Shown here one piece after another: positions 19,046-26,143 of a DNA stretch of 64,000 bases; positions within the stretch are counted from its first letter, which is position 1; each line of letters opens with the position of its first letter. The stretch comes from VRUE01 sp036271315. GTDB lineage: Bacteria > Actinomycetota > Thermoleophilia > Solirubrobacterales > 70-9. The position numbers and the translations under genes were made by a program. Under the pieces are notes generated by a model. It had not been told where the DNA came from. It saw only the letters and a list, made by a program, of their open reading frames with translations, and did no database searches. The stretch covers positions 62,001 through 126,000 of the forward strand of contig DATBAV010000032.1 of assembly GCA_036271315.1 (NCBI GenBank), read 5' to 3'.

Positions 19046-19407
19046 TGGCGGTCCGCCGAGCGCATCCGCGAGCGCTCCCTCCGTCGCCACATCATCAGGT
19101 CGATGTAGTAGCCAGCCGGGATGTAGAAGACCAACATGAAGGCGCCGAGGGCAAACGCCGACGCCGGCGTGCGCTGGAAGACGAGCAGGAGGGCCGCGGT
19201 GAAGATCGCGGCGGCGGCGAGACCGCGGATGGCCGAGCCGCGCCAGGTCGGCGGCTGATCGCCGCGCGGCGCCCGTTTGGTGCCGCTGCGAGCGCGTGCT
19301 TTTGCCTCGGCGCGACTGCGCGGGCGGGCGGCACGGCGGTTGGGATCGACGCGGCCACCCTGGGTGCCGCGGTGCTTGCGCTGGCGCTTCTTCTTCGTCT
19401 GAGCCAT
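19042..19407 (-). CDS. Small basic membrane protein
   Basis: A 121-residue protein of unknown function. The first 50 residues are extremely basic (MAQTKKKRQRKHRGTQGG...), then two hydrophobic segments follow (about residues 60-78 and 83-105) and a short charged tail. The basic N-terminus would be cytoplasmic by the positive-inside rule. The stop overlaps the MBL hydrolase start, so it leads the transcript MBL hydrolase-hisS-aspS. Confidence 0.75.
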   Translation of the reverse strand: MAQTKKKRQRKHRGTQGGRVDPNRRAARPRSRAEAKARARSGTKRAPRGDQPPTWRGSAIRGLAAAAIFTAALLLVFQRTPASAFALGAFMLVFYIPAGYYIDLMMWRRRERSRMRSADRQ

Positions 19408-19429
19408 GGTGTGAATCTAGCGCCCGGCG

Positions 19430-20326
19430 TCAGGAGGAGGCCGGGAGGCGGGCCTCGATCGTGCGTCGGGCGGGGTCGAAGTCATGGATCGGCAGGTCGC
19501 CTGGATAGCCGGCGAGCGCCGCCCGTGGAACGAGCCCGACGATCTCTGCCTCGACTGGGTGTGCGCCGAGCGGCTTCGCGAGAGCGCGAACCCGCCCGAC
19601 GATCTCGCCGAGCGGCACGGCAAACGGGTCGTGGACGTTGGTCGAGACCTGGGTGCGGCCGTTGGAAAGCGAGAGGCCGATCGCCCTCACGCCGGGGAGA
19701 CCGCCGCCCGACTCGCGCAGGCCGGCGGCGACGGCGCGGGCGAGCTCGACGTCGTCGCTGTCGAGCTCGAGGTTGAACGCCGCCAGCGGCGGGCGGGCGG
19801 TGACCAGGGTCACCCCGGCGGTGCGATGGGGCAGCTCGGGGCCGAAGTCGGGGCGCAGCCCACCGCCCTCCATGCGCAGCCAGAGCTCGGCCAGGCCGCC
19901 GTTGCGGAAGTAGGCGCGCTCGGTGTGCCCGGGCCTGCTCGCGAGCTCGCCGTAGAGAAAGACGGGCACGCCCAAGCCGCCGATCTGCGCCGCCAGCTCG
20001 ATCGCCTCGCTGCGGGCGGCCTCGCGCTGACCGGGGTCGATCCAGACAAGTGGGCAGACGTCGAGCGCGCCGATCGCCGGATGCAGGCCGTCGTAAGCGG
20101 TCATCTCGATCGTCTCGATCGCCTGCTCCGCGCCGGCGACCAGCGCGTCGCGCAGCGGCGCAGCGGCGCCGGCGAGAGTGAAGACGGTCCGATCGTGATC
20201 GGCATCGGAGTGCCGATCGAGCAGCTCTACACCATGCGTGAAGGCGCGCTGAAGGGCGTCGATGCGCGAGGCGTCACGGCCCTCGGAGACGTTGGGAACC
20301 GCAAGCAGCGGCCGCGAGACCGTCAA
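19430..20326 (-). CDS. Glutamate formimidoyltransferase-like protein
   Basis: A 298-residue homologue of the formiminotransferase half of FtcD, which moves the formimino group from N-formimino-glutamate to tetrahydrofolate in histidine breakdown. Family segments are LAVPNVSEGRD at the N-terminus, RHSDADHDRTVFTLAG (the region holding the catalytic His), ALDVCPLVW, FLYGELA, VTLVTARPPLAAFN and QVSTNVHDP. The cyclodeaminase half is absent, as in many bacteria. It starts at a TTG that overlaps the M29 peptidase stop (TTGA). No other histidine-degradation genes are adjacent, so the physiological substrate is uncertain. Confidence 0.87.
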   Translation of the reverse strand: MTVSRPLLAVPNVSEGRDASRIDALQRAFTHGVELLDRHSDADHDRTVFTLAGAAAPLRDALVAGAEQAIETIEMTAYDGLHPAIGALDVCPLVWIDPGQREAARSEAIELAAQIGGLGVPVFLYGELASRPGHTERAYFRNGGLAELWLRMEGGGLRPDFGPELPHRTAGVTLVTARPPLAAFNLELDSDDVELARAVAAGLRESGGGLPGVRAIGLSLSNGRTQVSTNVHDPFAVPLGEIVGRVRALAKPLGAHPVEAEIVGLVPRAALAGYPGDLPIHDFDPARRTIEARLPASS

Positions 20327-21270
20327 ACGAGCAGCTCGCCGGCGCGGACGATCTCCTTGCCGTCGATCTCAACGGTCGGTTCGAGCACCACGCAGTCGAG
20401 GTGGATCGGCACCTGGACTTTGCCGCCGATCGCCGCCGAGGCGCCGAAGGCGACGTGGGCGGTGCCGAGGATCTTCTCGTCCTCGAGGATGTTGCCGGTC
20501 AGCGTCGCCTCTTCGTTGGTGCCGATGCCGAGCTCGGCGATGTTGGTGCCGTCCTCGCCGTGCGCGGTGAGCAGCTCCATCAGGGTGGCTCCCTCGGGCC
20601 CGGTTGCGTCGGTGAGATGGCCATCGCGCACGGTTAGCTCGACCGGCGTCTCGACTTTGCCCACGCCGGCGATCGAGCCGTCGACGACGAGCGTGCCCTC
20701 GCCACTGCTGGGTGCGACAAAGGCCTCGCCGCAGGGCAGGTTGCCGAAGGCGCCCGGCGCATCCAGCACACCCGCGTCGGCAATCGGAATCCGCTCCTCA
20801 AGCCCCAGCCGCAGGTCGCTGCCGTGCTGGCAGGTGATCCGCGCCTCCTCGCCGGCCCGCAATGCCGCGGCCAACGCCGCCCCGCGCCGCCGCAGCTCGC
20901 GCATGTCGGCGTTCATCAGCCGCGCCAGCATGTCGGCGGTGACGCCGGGCAGGGTCGCGATCCGGGCGCCAGCCTGGTTGGCAGCGCGACGCGCGTACGT
21001 GTGGGAGAGCGACTGGATCGTCGGCGCCAGCACCACGTTGGCGGCGATCATCGCCGCCGCGACCGGCGTCGGCGGCTCGGCCCCGTTGGAGTCGAGCTCG
21101 GAGATAACCGCCAGGGTCGCGTAGGCGCCATCGCCCTCGGCCTCAATCCGCATCAGGGCCCCGATGTCCTCGGTCACCGGGTTGCAGATCACCAGCACCT
21201 CCTCAGCCGGTTCGACCCGCAGGCAATCGCGGAGAACCGTGCGAACCGCCCTATCCAGATCCTGCGTCAC
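20323..21270 (-). CDS. M29-like aminopeptidase
   Basis: A 315-residue protein with the C-terminal signature of M29 (thermophilic/AmpS) aminopeptidases: ELGIGTNEEATLTGNILEDE, then KILGTAHVAFG and PIHLDCVV, which supply metal-binding Glu, His and Asp residues. It is shorter than the typical ~400-residue members, mainly in the N-terminal half, as in a common short actinobacterial version. It is translationally coupled to the formimidoyltransferase-like gene downstream and lies 69 bases from the tRNA gene on the other strand. Confidence 0.82.
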   Translation of the reverse strand: MTQDLDRAVRTVLRDCLRVEPAEEVLVICNPVTEDIGALMRIEAEGDGAYATLAVISELDSNGAEPPTPVAAAMIAANVVLAPTIQSLSHTYARRAANQAGARIATLPGVTADMLARLMNADMRELRRRGAALAAALRAGEEARITCQHGSDLRLGLEERIPIADAGVLDAPGAFGNLPCGEAFVAPSSGEGTLVVDGSIAGVGKVETPVELTVRDGHLTDATGPEGATLMELLTAHGEDGTNIAELGIGTNEEATLTGNILEDEKILGTAHVAFGASAAIGGKVQVPIHLDCVVLEPTVEIDGKEIVRAGELLV

Positions 21271-21339
21271 CCCGACAAGGCTAAGCCCTAACGCGCCGCA
21301 GCGATCACCGCCCCGCCATCGCTACGATCCCGACTCCCC

Positions 21340-21413
21340 GCCGGAGTAGCTCAGCTGGTTAGAGCAGCGGAATCATAATCCGCGTGTCGGGGGTTCGAGT
21401 CCCTCCTCCGGCA
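21340..21413 (+). tRNA. tRNA with CAT anticodon, probably elongator tRNA-Met
   Basis: A full cloverleaf of 74 bases: acceptor GCCGGAG/CTCCGGC, D-stem GCTC/GAGC, anticodon stem GCGGA/TCCGC with loop ATCATAA (anticodon CAT), T-arm GGGGGTTCGAGTCCCTC, discriminator A. CCA is not encoded. A CAT anticodon also fits tRNA-Ile2 (lysidine-modified), which I cannot exclude. No G1-mismatch feature of an initiator tRNA is present. Confidence 0.93.
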
Positions 21414-21674
21414 TACACCCTAGTTCACTCGGGTTCTTTCAGATTCAGCTCCAGAGCTAATTCTTGAGCGACACGCAGAAGATCGCTTGCCTGCTATTCC
21501 CCCTGGTCCACCGCCGTTCCAGCCTGTCGAGGTCGCATTTCGGTCGCATTCGGCTCCGATGGCCTCCTTGCCCGCGAAGCCCTCTCCAGTGAACCGGCAG
21601 AACGATCTCGCTCCGTGCCACCGGCTCTGCTCCGTCCTCGTTAGGGGCACAATTAGCCAGCCGACGGGCATCGG
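21414..21674. other. tRNA 3' flank, possible decayed integrase tail
   Basis: About 260 bases with no intact gene. On the minus strand a frame at 21420-21671 ends with a TAG a few bases from the tRNA 3' end and contains ECDRNATSTGWN, loosely like the C-terminal linker of actinobacterial tRNA-associated tyrosine recombinases. No catalytic recombinase residues remain, so this is only a hint that the neighbouring accessory genes entered at this tRNA. Confidence 0.3.
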
Positions 21675-23066
21675 TTAGGGCGGATCGCTGAAAAATTCAT
21701 CGGAGACCCGGTAGTCATCGTGATAGACGACGGCCGTGGTGGTGGACACAGAAGATCGGTAGATCCCGAGCTTGTCGTAGCCAGGAGCTTTGCCTAGCGT
21801 GTCGATTCCGCTGTACGTCAATTCTTTGTTCAGCATTTCCTGTGGTTTGCCGTTAAGCCATACTTTCAGCGAGCCTTTGGCGCCGAAGTCGACACGGATC
21901 ACGACCTCGAACCATTTTTCTAGCCCCGGAAGTGGCGCTTCCCAGTATTCGGCAGATGCGTCGCCAGGCCCAAGCCATAGCATCGAGCCGGATTTGTTTT
22001 TGTAGAGCTGCAGCGAGAGCGGCGGGGACCCCGAGCTTTCGTCGTGCACCTGCCAGATCATGCCCCAGTGGCCGAAGTCCCAAGAGTCAACGCGGCTGAG
22101 GATCCGGAAGTAGCGAACATCGCCTTCTTCGAATTCCTGCCCCGAGATCACCTCGGCCCGTTGCGAGCCGGTTGCTGGCTCTTTGTCCCCTTCTCTGACT
22201 TCAAAGCGACCCGAATAGGTTCCTTGCGAAACTGGGCTTTTGACAACAGTCGCGCGGCCGGGTATAGCTTGGACCAAAGGCCACTGCGAAAGGTTGCCGG
22301 TCTCGAAGTCGCCTTTGAAGAGCGGCTGGGGTTCGGGGGGTTCGCTAAAGAATTCGTCGGTGATCCGATAGTCGTCGTCGTAGACGACGGCAGGTGTGGT
22401 GGCCGAAGAGGAGCGATTGATCCCCAGCATGTCTTCGCCTGGTGCTTTCCCGAGCGTGTTGATTTCTTTGTACGTCGTTTCTTTGTTCAGCATTTCCTGT
22501 GATTTGCCGTTGAGCCAGACTTTCAACGAGCCTTTGGTGCCGAATTCGACACGGATCACGACCTCGAACCAGTTTCCGAGTTCGGGCATTGGCGCTTCCC
22601 AGTATTCGCCTGGGCCGCTTCCAGGGCCAAGCCACAGCATCGGGGTGTTTTTGTTTTTGTAGATCTGAAGCGAGAGCGGTGGCGAGCCGCCACTTTGATC
22701 CTGGATTTGCCAGATGATTCCCCAGTTGCCAAAGTCCCACGAGTCGACGCGGCTGAGAATCCGGAAGTAGCGAACATCGCCTTCTTTGAAGGTCTGGCCT
22801 GAGAACGCCACCGCCCTGGGCTTCCCAGTCCCTGACTCTTTGTCCCCTTCTCTGACTTCAAAGCGCCCCGAGTACGTCCCCTGCGAGACCGGTTCTTTGA
22901 CAGTTGTGACTCGTCCCGGAATTGCCTGGACGAAGCTCCACTGAGACAGATCGCCCGTCTCGAAGTCTCCTTTGAAGAATTCGGAAGCTGGCGCCGACGG
23001 GGCGATGACAAGGAGTGCTCCAATGGCAAGAACGACCGCCGTGCCGATCTTTTGCGGGAGAGCCAC
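21675..23066 (-). CDS. Secreted protein with two tandem heparin-lyase-like (LamG-fold) domains
   Basis: A 463-residue exported protein. A signal peptide (AVVLAIGALLVIAPSAPASE) is followed by two near-identical domains, residues about 29-245 and 250-463, each starting FFKGDFETG or LFKGDFETG and ending DDDYRITDEFFS or HDDYRVSDEFFS. The pattern (GDFETG..W, SRVDSWDFG, IIWQIQD, PLSLQIYKN, WFEVVIRVEFG, VWLNGK) matches the polysaccharide-lyase (heparin lyase I-like) jelly-roll family. Catalytic residues cannot be assigned with certainty, so binding rather than cleavage is possible. It is somewhat less G+C-rich than its neighbours and lies beside a tRNA. Confidence 0.8.
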   Translation of the reverse strand: MALPQKIGTAVVLAIGALLVIAPSAPASEFFKGDFETGDLSQWSFVQAIPGRVTTVKEPVSQGTYSGRFEVREGDKESGTGKPRAVAFSGQTFKEGDVRYFRILSRVDSWDFGNWGIIWQIQDQSGGSPPLSLQIYKNKNTPMLWLGPGSGPGEYWEAPMPELGNWFEVVIRVEFGTKGSLKVWLNGKSQEMLNKETTYKEINTLGKAPGEDMLGINRSSSATTPAVVYDDDYRITDEFFSEPPEPQPLFKGDFETGNLSQWPLVQAIPGRATVVKSPVSQGTYSGRFEVREGDKEPATGSQRAEVISGQEFEEGDVRYFRILSRVDSWDFGHWGMIWQVHDESSGSPPLSLQLYKNKSGSMLWLGPGDASAEYWEAPLPGLEKWFEVVIRVDFGAKGSLKVWLNGKPQEMLNKELTYSGIDTLGKAPGYDKLGIYRSSVSTTTAVVYHDDYRVSDEFFSDPP

Positions 23067-23159
23067 CGGACGAGCCTACCATTAGTAATAAAACTTTCCT
23101 GTTCAACTATAGGCGCGAATCTATTTACCGGTCGTGGGCCTGAGCAAGAGGTCGCGTCG

Positions 23160-23359
23160 TTGGACCTGGTCGCCACGGAGCCGGACATGAATCCCTTTTT
23201 CCAGCCACCGAGACAAGGTGCCGGCTCTTTCGACGCGTGCCTGCGCCCCGTCTTCTTCAAGCGGACGTGGCTGCTGCGTTGACGGACGACTTCCCAGCCC
23301 TCCTTGCGAAGCGCCTTGACCAGGCGCTCGCCGGAGACGACCGGTTGGCGTGGGCTCAC
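23160..23359 (-). pseudogene. Degraded HicA toxin
   Basis: The N-terminal 40 residues from the GTG at 23359 are a recognisable HicA double-stranded-RNA-binding fold (SGERLVKALRKEGWEVVRQR, then SSHVRLKKTG, with the catalytic-type His after Ser-Ser). After KKTG no frame continues into the usual VPxH...GTLRxIL ending, and the open frame simply runs into unrelated sequence of the lyase gene. The start overlaps the hicB stop as GTGA. The 3' boundary given is approximate. Confidence 0.6.
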
Positions 23360-23584
23360 GCCGGCAGGGGAATCGAGCGGCGGATCACGCCGCTGTCGAG
23401 CGGCTCGCCGTCTTCGCGCGGGCCCTCCTCGATGTAGAGGGCGACCGCCTCGCTGGCGTTCGCCATCGCGTCGTCCATGTCATCGCCCTGGGTGAAGACC
23501 GGGAAAATCGGGGGCGTAGACGTGGTAGCCGCCCTTGTCCTGGGGCTCGAAGACCAATTCGACCTCTTGGGTGCCGCCTGCCAT
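23356..23584 (-). pseudogene. HicB antitoxin, frameshifted
   Basis: From the ATG at 23584 the frame reads MAGGTQEVELVFEPQDKGG, then YHVYAPDFPGLH, a normal HicB start, and then stops early. The second half, TQGDDMDDAMANASEAVALY, then IEEGPREDG, is in another frame and reaches the stop at 23356. The switch lies at about 23488-23495. A one-base insertion (or two-base loss) would repair it, so it is either a true pseudogene or a sequencing error. Confidence 0.7.
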
Positions 23585-23730
23585 ACCGCTCCTCTCAAGC
23601 TTACGGCAGCTTGCGGGCCGCTGGCCTATCTAGAACATCAAGGCCGATACCTCATCGAGCTCTCCGGGCCTTCCGCTTTCGGCGCTGTGGACCCGACCGT
23701 GGACCGAACTCAGGACCTGGAACCGTGGGC

Positions 23731-24171
23731 CTAGATCGGGCAGAGCGAGCCGGTTGTCCACTTGCATATCTTGCGCTGCACGCTCGTCACACCGGTTTGG
23801 GGTCGGTGCCGGTGAAAGTCGATTTCCCGCCACGTCATGCCCCAGCTACCGCCGGGGTACGAGAACCCGACACCGGAGTGCAGGTAAGGCCCGAGGCTGA
23901 TTTCCGGACTGCCATTCGAGTTGAATGAGACTTCGAACTCGGCCTTGGTATCGGCGGGACCAAAAGCCAAGCCCCTGATGGCGCCACTCCCTCCCCGTTC
24001 CTTGTCCGCCTGGAATCGATAGTGCATGCCGGGCAGTTCGCGGAGGAAGCCCTTTATAACCGCGACGTTGAGCGGTCTCGTCGCCTGCTCGGAGGATCCG
24101 CATCCGAGCAACGGCACGACCGCGGTAAGACTGAGAACCGTCAGGAGGCGAAGCGCCTGACCGGACTTCAT
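23731..24171 (-). CDS. Hypothetical lipoprotein
   Basis: A 146-residue protein with a clear lipoprotein signal peptide: basic MKSGQALR, hydrophobic stretch, and lipobox PLLGC at about residues 20-24. The mature part has a central glycine-rich segment and a pair of cysteines near the C-terminus (KICKW and SLCPI) that could form a disulfide. I do not recognise a family. The 130 bases downstream, before hicB, hold nothing identifiable. Confidence 0.65.
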   Translation of the reverse strand: MKSGQALRLLTVLSLTAVVPLLGCGSSEQATRPLNVAVIKGFLRELPGMHYRFQADKERGGSGAIRGLAFGPADTKAEFEVSFNSNGSPEISLGPYLHSGVGFSYPGGSWGMTWREIDFHRHRPQTGVTSVQRKICKWTTGSLCPI

Positions 24172-24202
24172 GTCACCAAGGTCAGAGGCGCGTTTCTGGC
24201 GG

Positions 24203-25939
24203 TCAGGTGTTCTGGTAGAGCGGGCCGTCGCCGCCCTCGGGGGTCGTCAAGCGGCCGCCCTTGGCGGTGATCGCGCCGCACTGGACGCAGTTGGTGTAGT
24301 TGACGATCACATCGACGTCGCCGGTCTCGGGGGCGTCGTCGGGGATCTCGTAGACGCCGGCGGGGCACATCCACTTCCAGGTCTCGGCGATCTCACGGGG
24401 GACGCGCTTTTGCACGCGAATGTGGTTGGGGGCATCGTCGCGGGTGGCGTTGCCGGTGATGAAAACGCTGGAGAGCTTGTCGAAGGTGAGCTCGCCGTCG
24501 GGCTGGGGATAAGCGTCCTTACTGTCGCCGATGAACATCGGCCTCGCGTCGTTGCGGTGCAGCTTCCAGCGACCGCCGGGAAAGCGGCCGCCCGTGAGGA
24601 TCATCATCCCGACCAGCGGCATGCCCTTGATCAGGCCCTTCTGGAAGGGCTGGCGCGCGTTGCGCTGCTTGTAGAGGTCCTTGCCGACGATCGAATCCGC
24701 GATCGACTCCTCGTAGCTGGAGAAGTCATTGCTCTCGGCCTTGAGCGAGGCATAGATCTGCTCGGCGGCGAGCATCCCCGACTTGATTGCGTAGTGGACG
24801 CCCTTCAGCGCCGTCAGGTTCATCATGCCGGCGGCGTCACCGACCAGGACGGCGCCGGGCGTGGAGAGTTTCGGCATCGCCCAGTAGCCACCGGCCGGCA
24901 GTGCCTTGGCACCCCAGCTGATCCGTTCGCCTCCCTCGAGAACCTTTCGAACCATCGGGTGGGTCTTGAACTCCTGCAGCAGGTCGTGGGCCGAGGTGGT
25001 CGCGTCGGCATAGTCGAGGTCGACGATGAAGCCAATCGAGACCAAGTCATCGCCGGTCTTCTCGTCCTTCATCGGGTAGATCCAGGAACCGCCGATCTGG
25101 CCGTACTTGGAGGAGATCTTCAGCGGCCAGCCACCGACCGTGTGGATCACGCGGTCGAGTGGCTTGGCGACTTTCCAGACCTCCTTGACGCCGAGCTCCC
25201 AGACCGGCGGCTCGCGGCCCTCGTCGAGGCCGAACTCGCGCACGGCGGCGTCGGTGAGGTGGCCCCAGCAGCCCTCGGCGAGCACCGTCGCCTTGGCGGC
25301 GATGTCGGTGCCGGGCTCGAAGTTGCCGAGCTCCTCGCCCTCTTTGCCCCGCCCCTTGTCGCCGGAACGGATGCCAACGATCGCGCCGTCCTCGACGATC
25401 AGCTGGGTCGCGGCGGTCTCGGTCAGCAGATAGGCGCCGGCCTCCTCGGCCTGCTGCTGCATATAGCGACAGAGAGCCGAGACCGAGATCACCTCGTTGC
25501 CGTGATTGCGCAGCGGCGGAGGCGGCGGGATACGGAGCTTGCCCTTGCCGTTGGGCAGAAGGTAGATCGCCTCCTTCTTCACCTCGCCGAAGGCAAAGCC
25601 CTCCTGGCGCCACTGCTCGCGACTCAGATTGGGGAAGAGCTCACCGAGCGGCCCGGGCCGCATCACGGCGCCGGAGAGGTTGTGGCCGCCGCAGGTCTTC
25701 GCCTTCTCGATCACCGCGACCGGGACCTCGCCGAGCTTCTCCATCGTCTCGGGATCCTCGCCGAGCAGTTGCAGCAGGCGGTTAGCGCAGGCGAGCCCAG
25801 CCGTGCCGCCGCCGACGATCGCGACACCGATCTCGATCCGCTCGTCCTCGCCGTCGAGCCCGCGCTTGACGAACTCCTTGGTCGCGTCTACCGGGGGCGG
25901 GAAATCCGCCGGAACGACCTTGCCGTTAGAGCCTGCCAT
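24203..25939 (-). CDS. Electron-transfer flavoprotein:quinone oxidoreductase (ETF-QO/FixC-like)
   Basis: Passes electrons from ETF, reduced by acyl-CoA and other dehydrogenases, to the membrane quinone pool. About 578 residues. The FAD site VAIVGGGTAGLACANRLL is near the N-terminus, GDAAGMMN forms the second FAD contact, and TALKGVHYAIKSG is typical. The C-terminal cluster domain begins with WMCPAGVYE and NYTNCVQCGAITAKG; in characterised ETF-QO this segment is CxxCxxC, so the last of the four 4Fe-4S cysteines is replaced by Ile. The start at ATG 25939 is preferred; ATG 25957 and TTG 25972 lie in the operator. No etfAB genes are in the window. Confidence 0.93.
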   Translation of the reverse strand: MAGSNGKVVPADFPPPVDATKEFVKRGLDGEDERIEIGVAIVGGGTAGLACANRLLQLLGEDPETMEKLGEVPVAVIEKAKTCGGHNLSGAVMRPGPLGELFPNLSREQWRQEGFAFGEVKKEAIYLLPNGKGKLRIPPPPPLRNHGNEVISVSALCRYMQQQAEEAGAYLLTETAATQLIVEDGAIVGIRSGDKGRGKEGEELGNFEPGTDIAAKATVLAEGCWGHLTDAAVREFGLDEGREPPVWELGVKEVWKVAKPLDRVIHTVGGWPLKISSKYGQIGGSWIYPMKDEKTGDDLVSIGFIVDLDYADATTSAHDLLQEFKTHPMVRKVLEGGERISWGAKALPAGGYWAMPKLSTPGAVLVGDAAGMMNLTALKGVHYAIKSGMLAAEQIYASLKAESNDFSSYEESIADSIVGKDLYKQRNARQPFQKGLIKGMPLVGMMILTGGRFPGGRWKLHRNDARPMFIGDSKDAYPQPDGELTFDKLSSVFITGNATRDDAPNHIRVQKRVPREIAETWKWMCPAGVYEIPDDAPETGDVDVIVNYTNCVQCGAITAKGGRLTTPEGGDGPLYQNT

Positions 25940-25956
25940 CGCGGCAACTATACCCA

Positions 25957-25972
25957 TTGACTGACCAGTCAA
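25957..25972. promoter_or_regulatory. Perfect palindrome, probable TetR-family operator
   Basis: TTGACTGACCAGTCAA: 7-base perfect arms around a 2-base centre, directly upstream of the ETF-QO gene. This is the shape of TetR-family operators that control fatty-acid and acyl-CoA oxidation genes in actinobacteria. TATAGT follows at about 25944-25949 on the minus strand, ending only about four bases before the ATG at 25939, so a leaderless transcript is likely. Confidence 0.6.
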
Positions 25973-26026
25973 TCAGTGACCCTAAACACGCAAAGAAGCT
26001 GCGGCGTTAGGCGACCACGCTGGACG

Positions 26027-26143
26027 AGCGCCTGTCGCCGGCGGGGCCGAAGCGTCTTGTACTTTTTCGGCAATCCCTTGCGGCGCCAGCTAGCGCGTCT
26101 CCACCGAAAAAGTTAAGCGAAGGCCCCGCCGGCGACAGGCGCT
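26027..26143. repeat. Long two-stage inverted repeat
   Basis: Outer arms of 22 bases are exact complements (26027-26048 and 26122-26143, starting AGCGCCTGTCGCC). An inner pair ACTTTTTCGG (26061-26070) and CCGAAAAAGT (26104-26113) is also exact, leaving a loop of 33 bases. The right arm reaches the threonine synthase stop codon. It lies between two genes transcribed the same way. There is no T-run after the outer stem, so it is not a standard terminator; a MITE-like element is possible. Confidence 0.8.

Noticed and set aside
21420..21671. Intact small gene next to the tRNA
   Set aside because: The frame has no ribosome site or catalytic motif; at most it is an integrase remnant.
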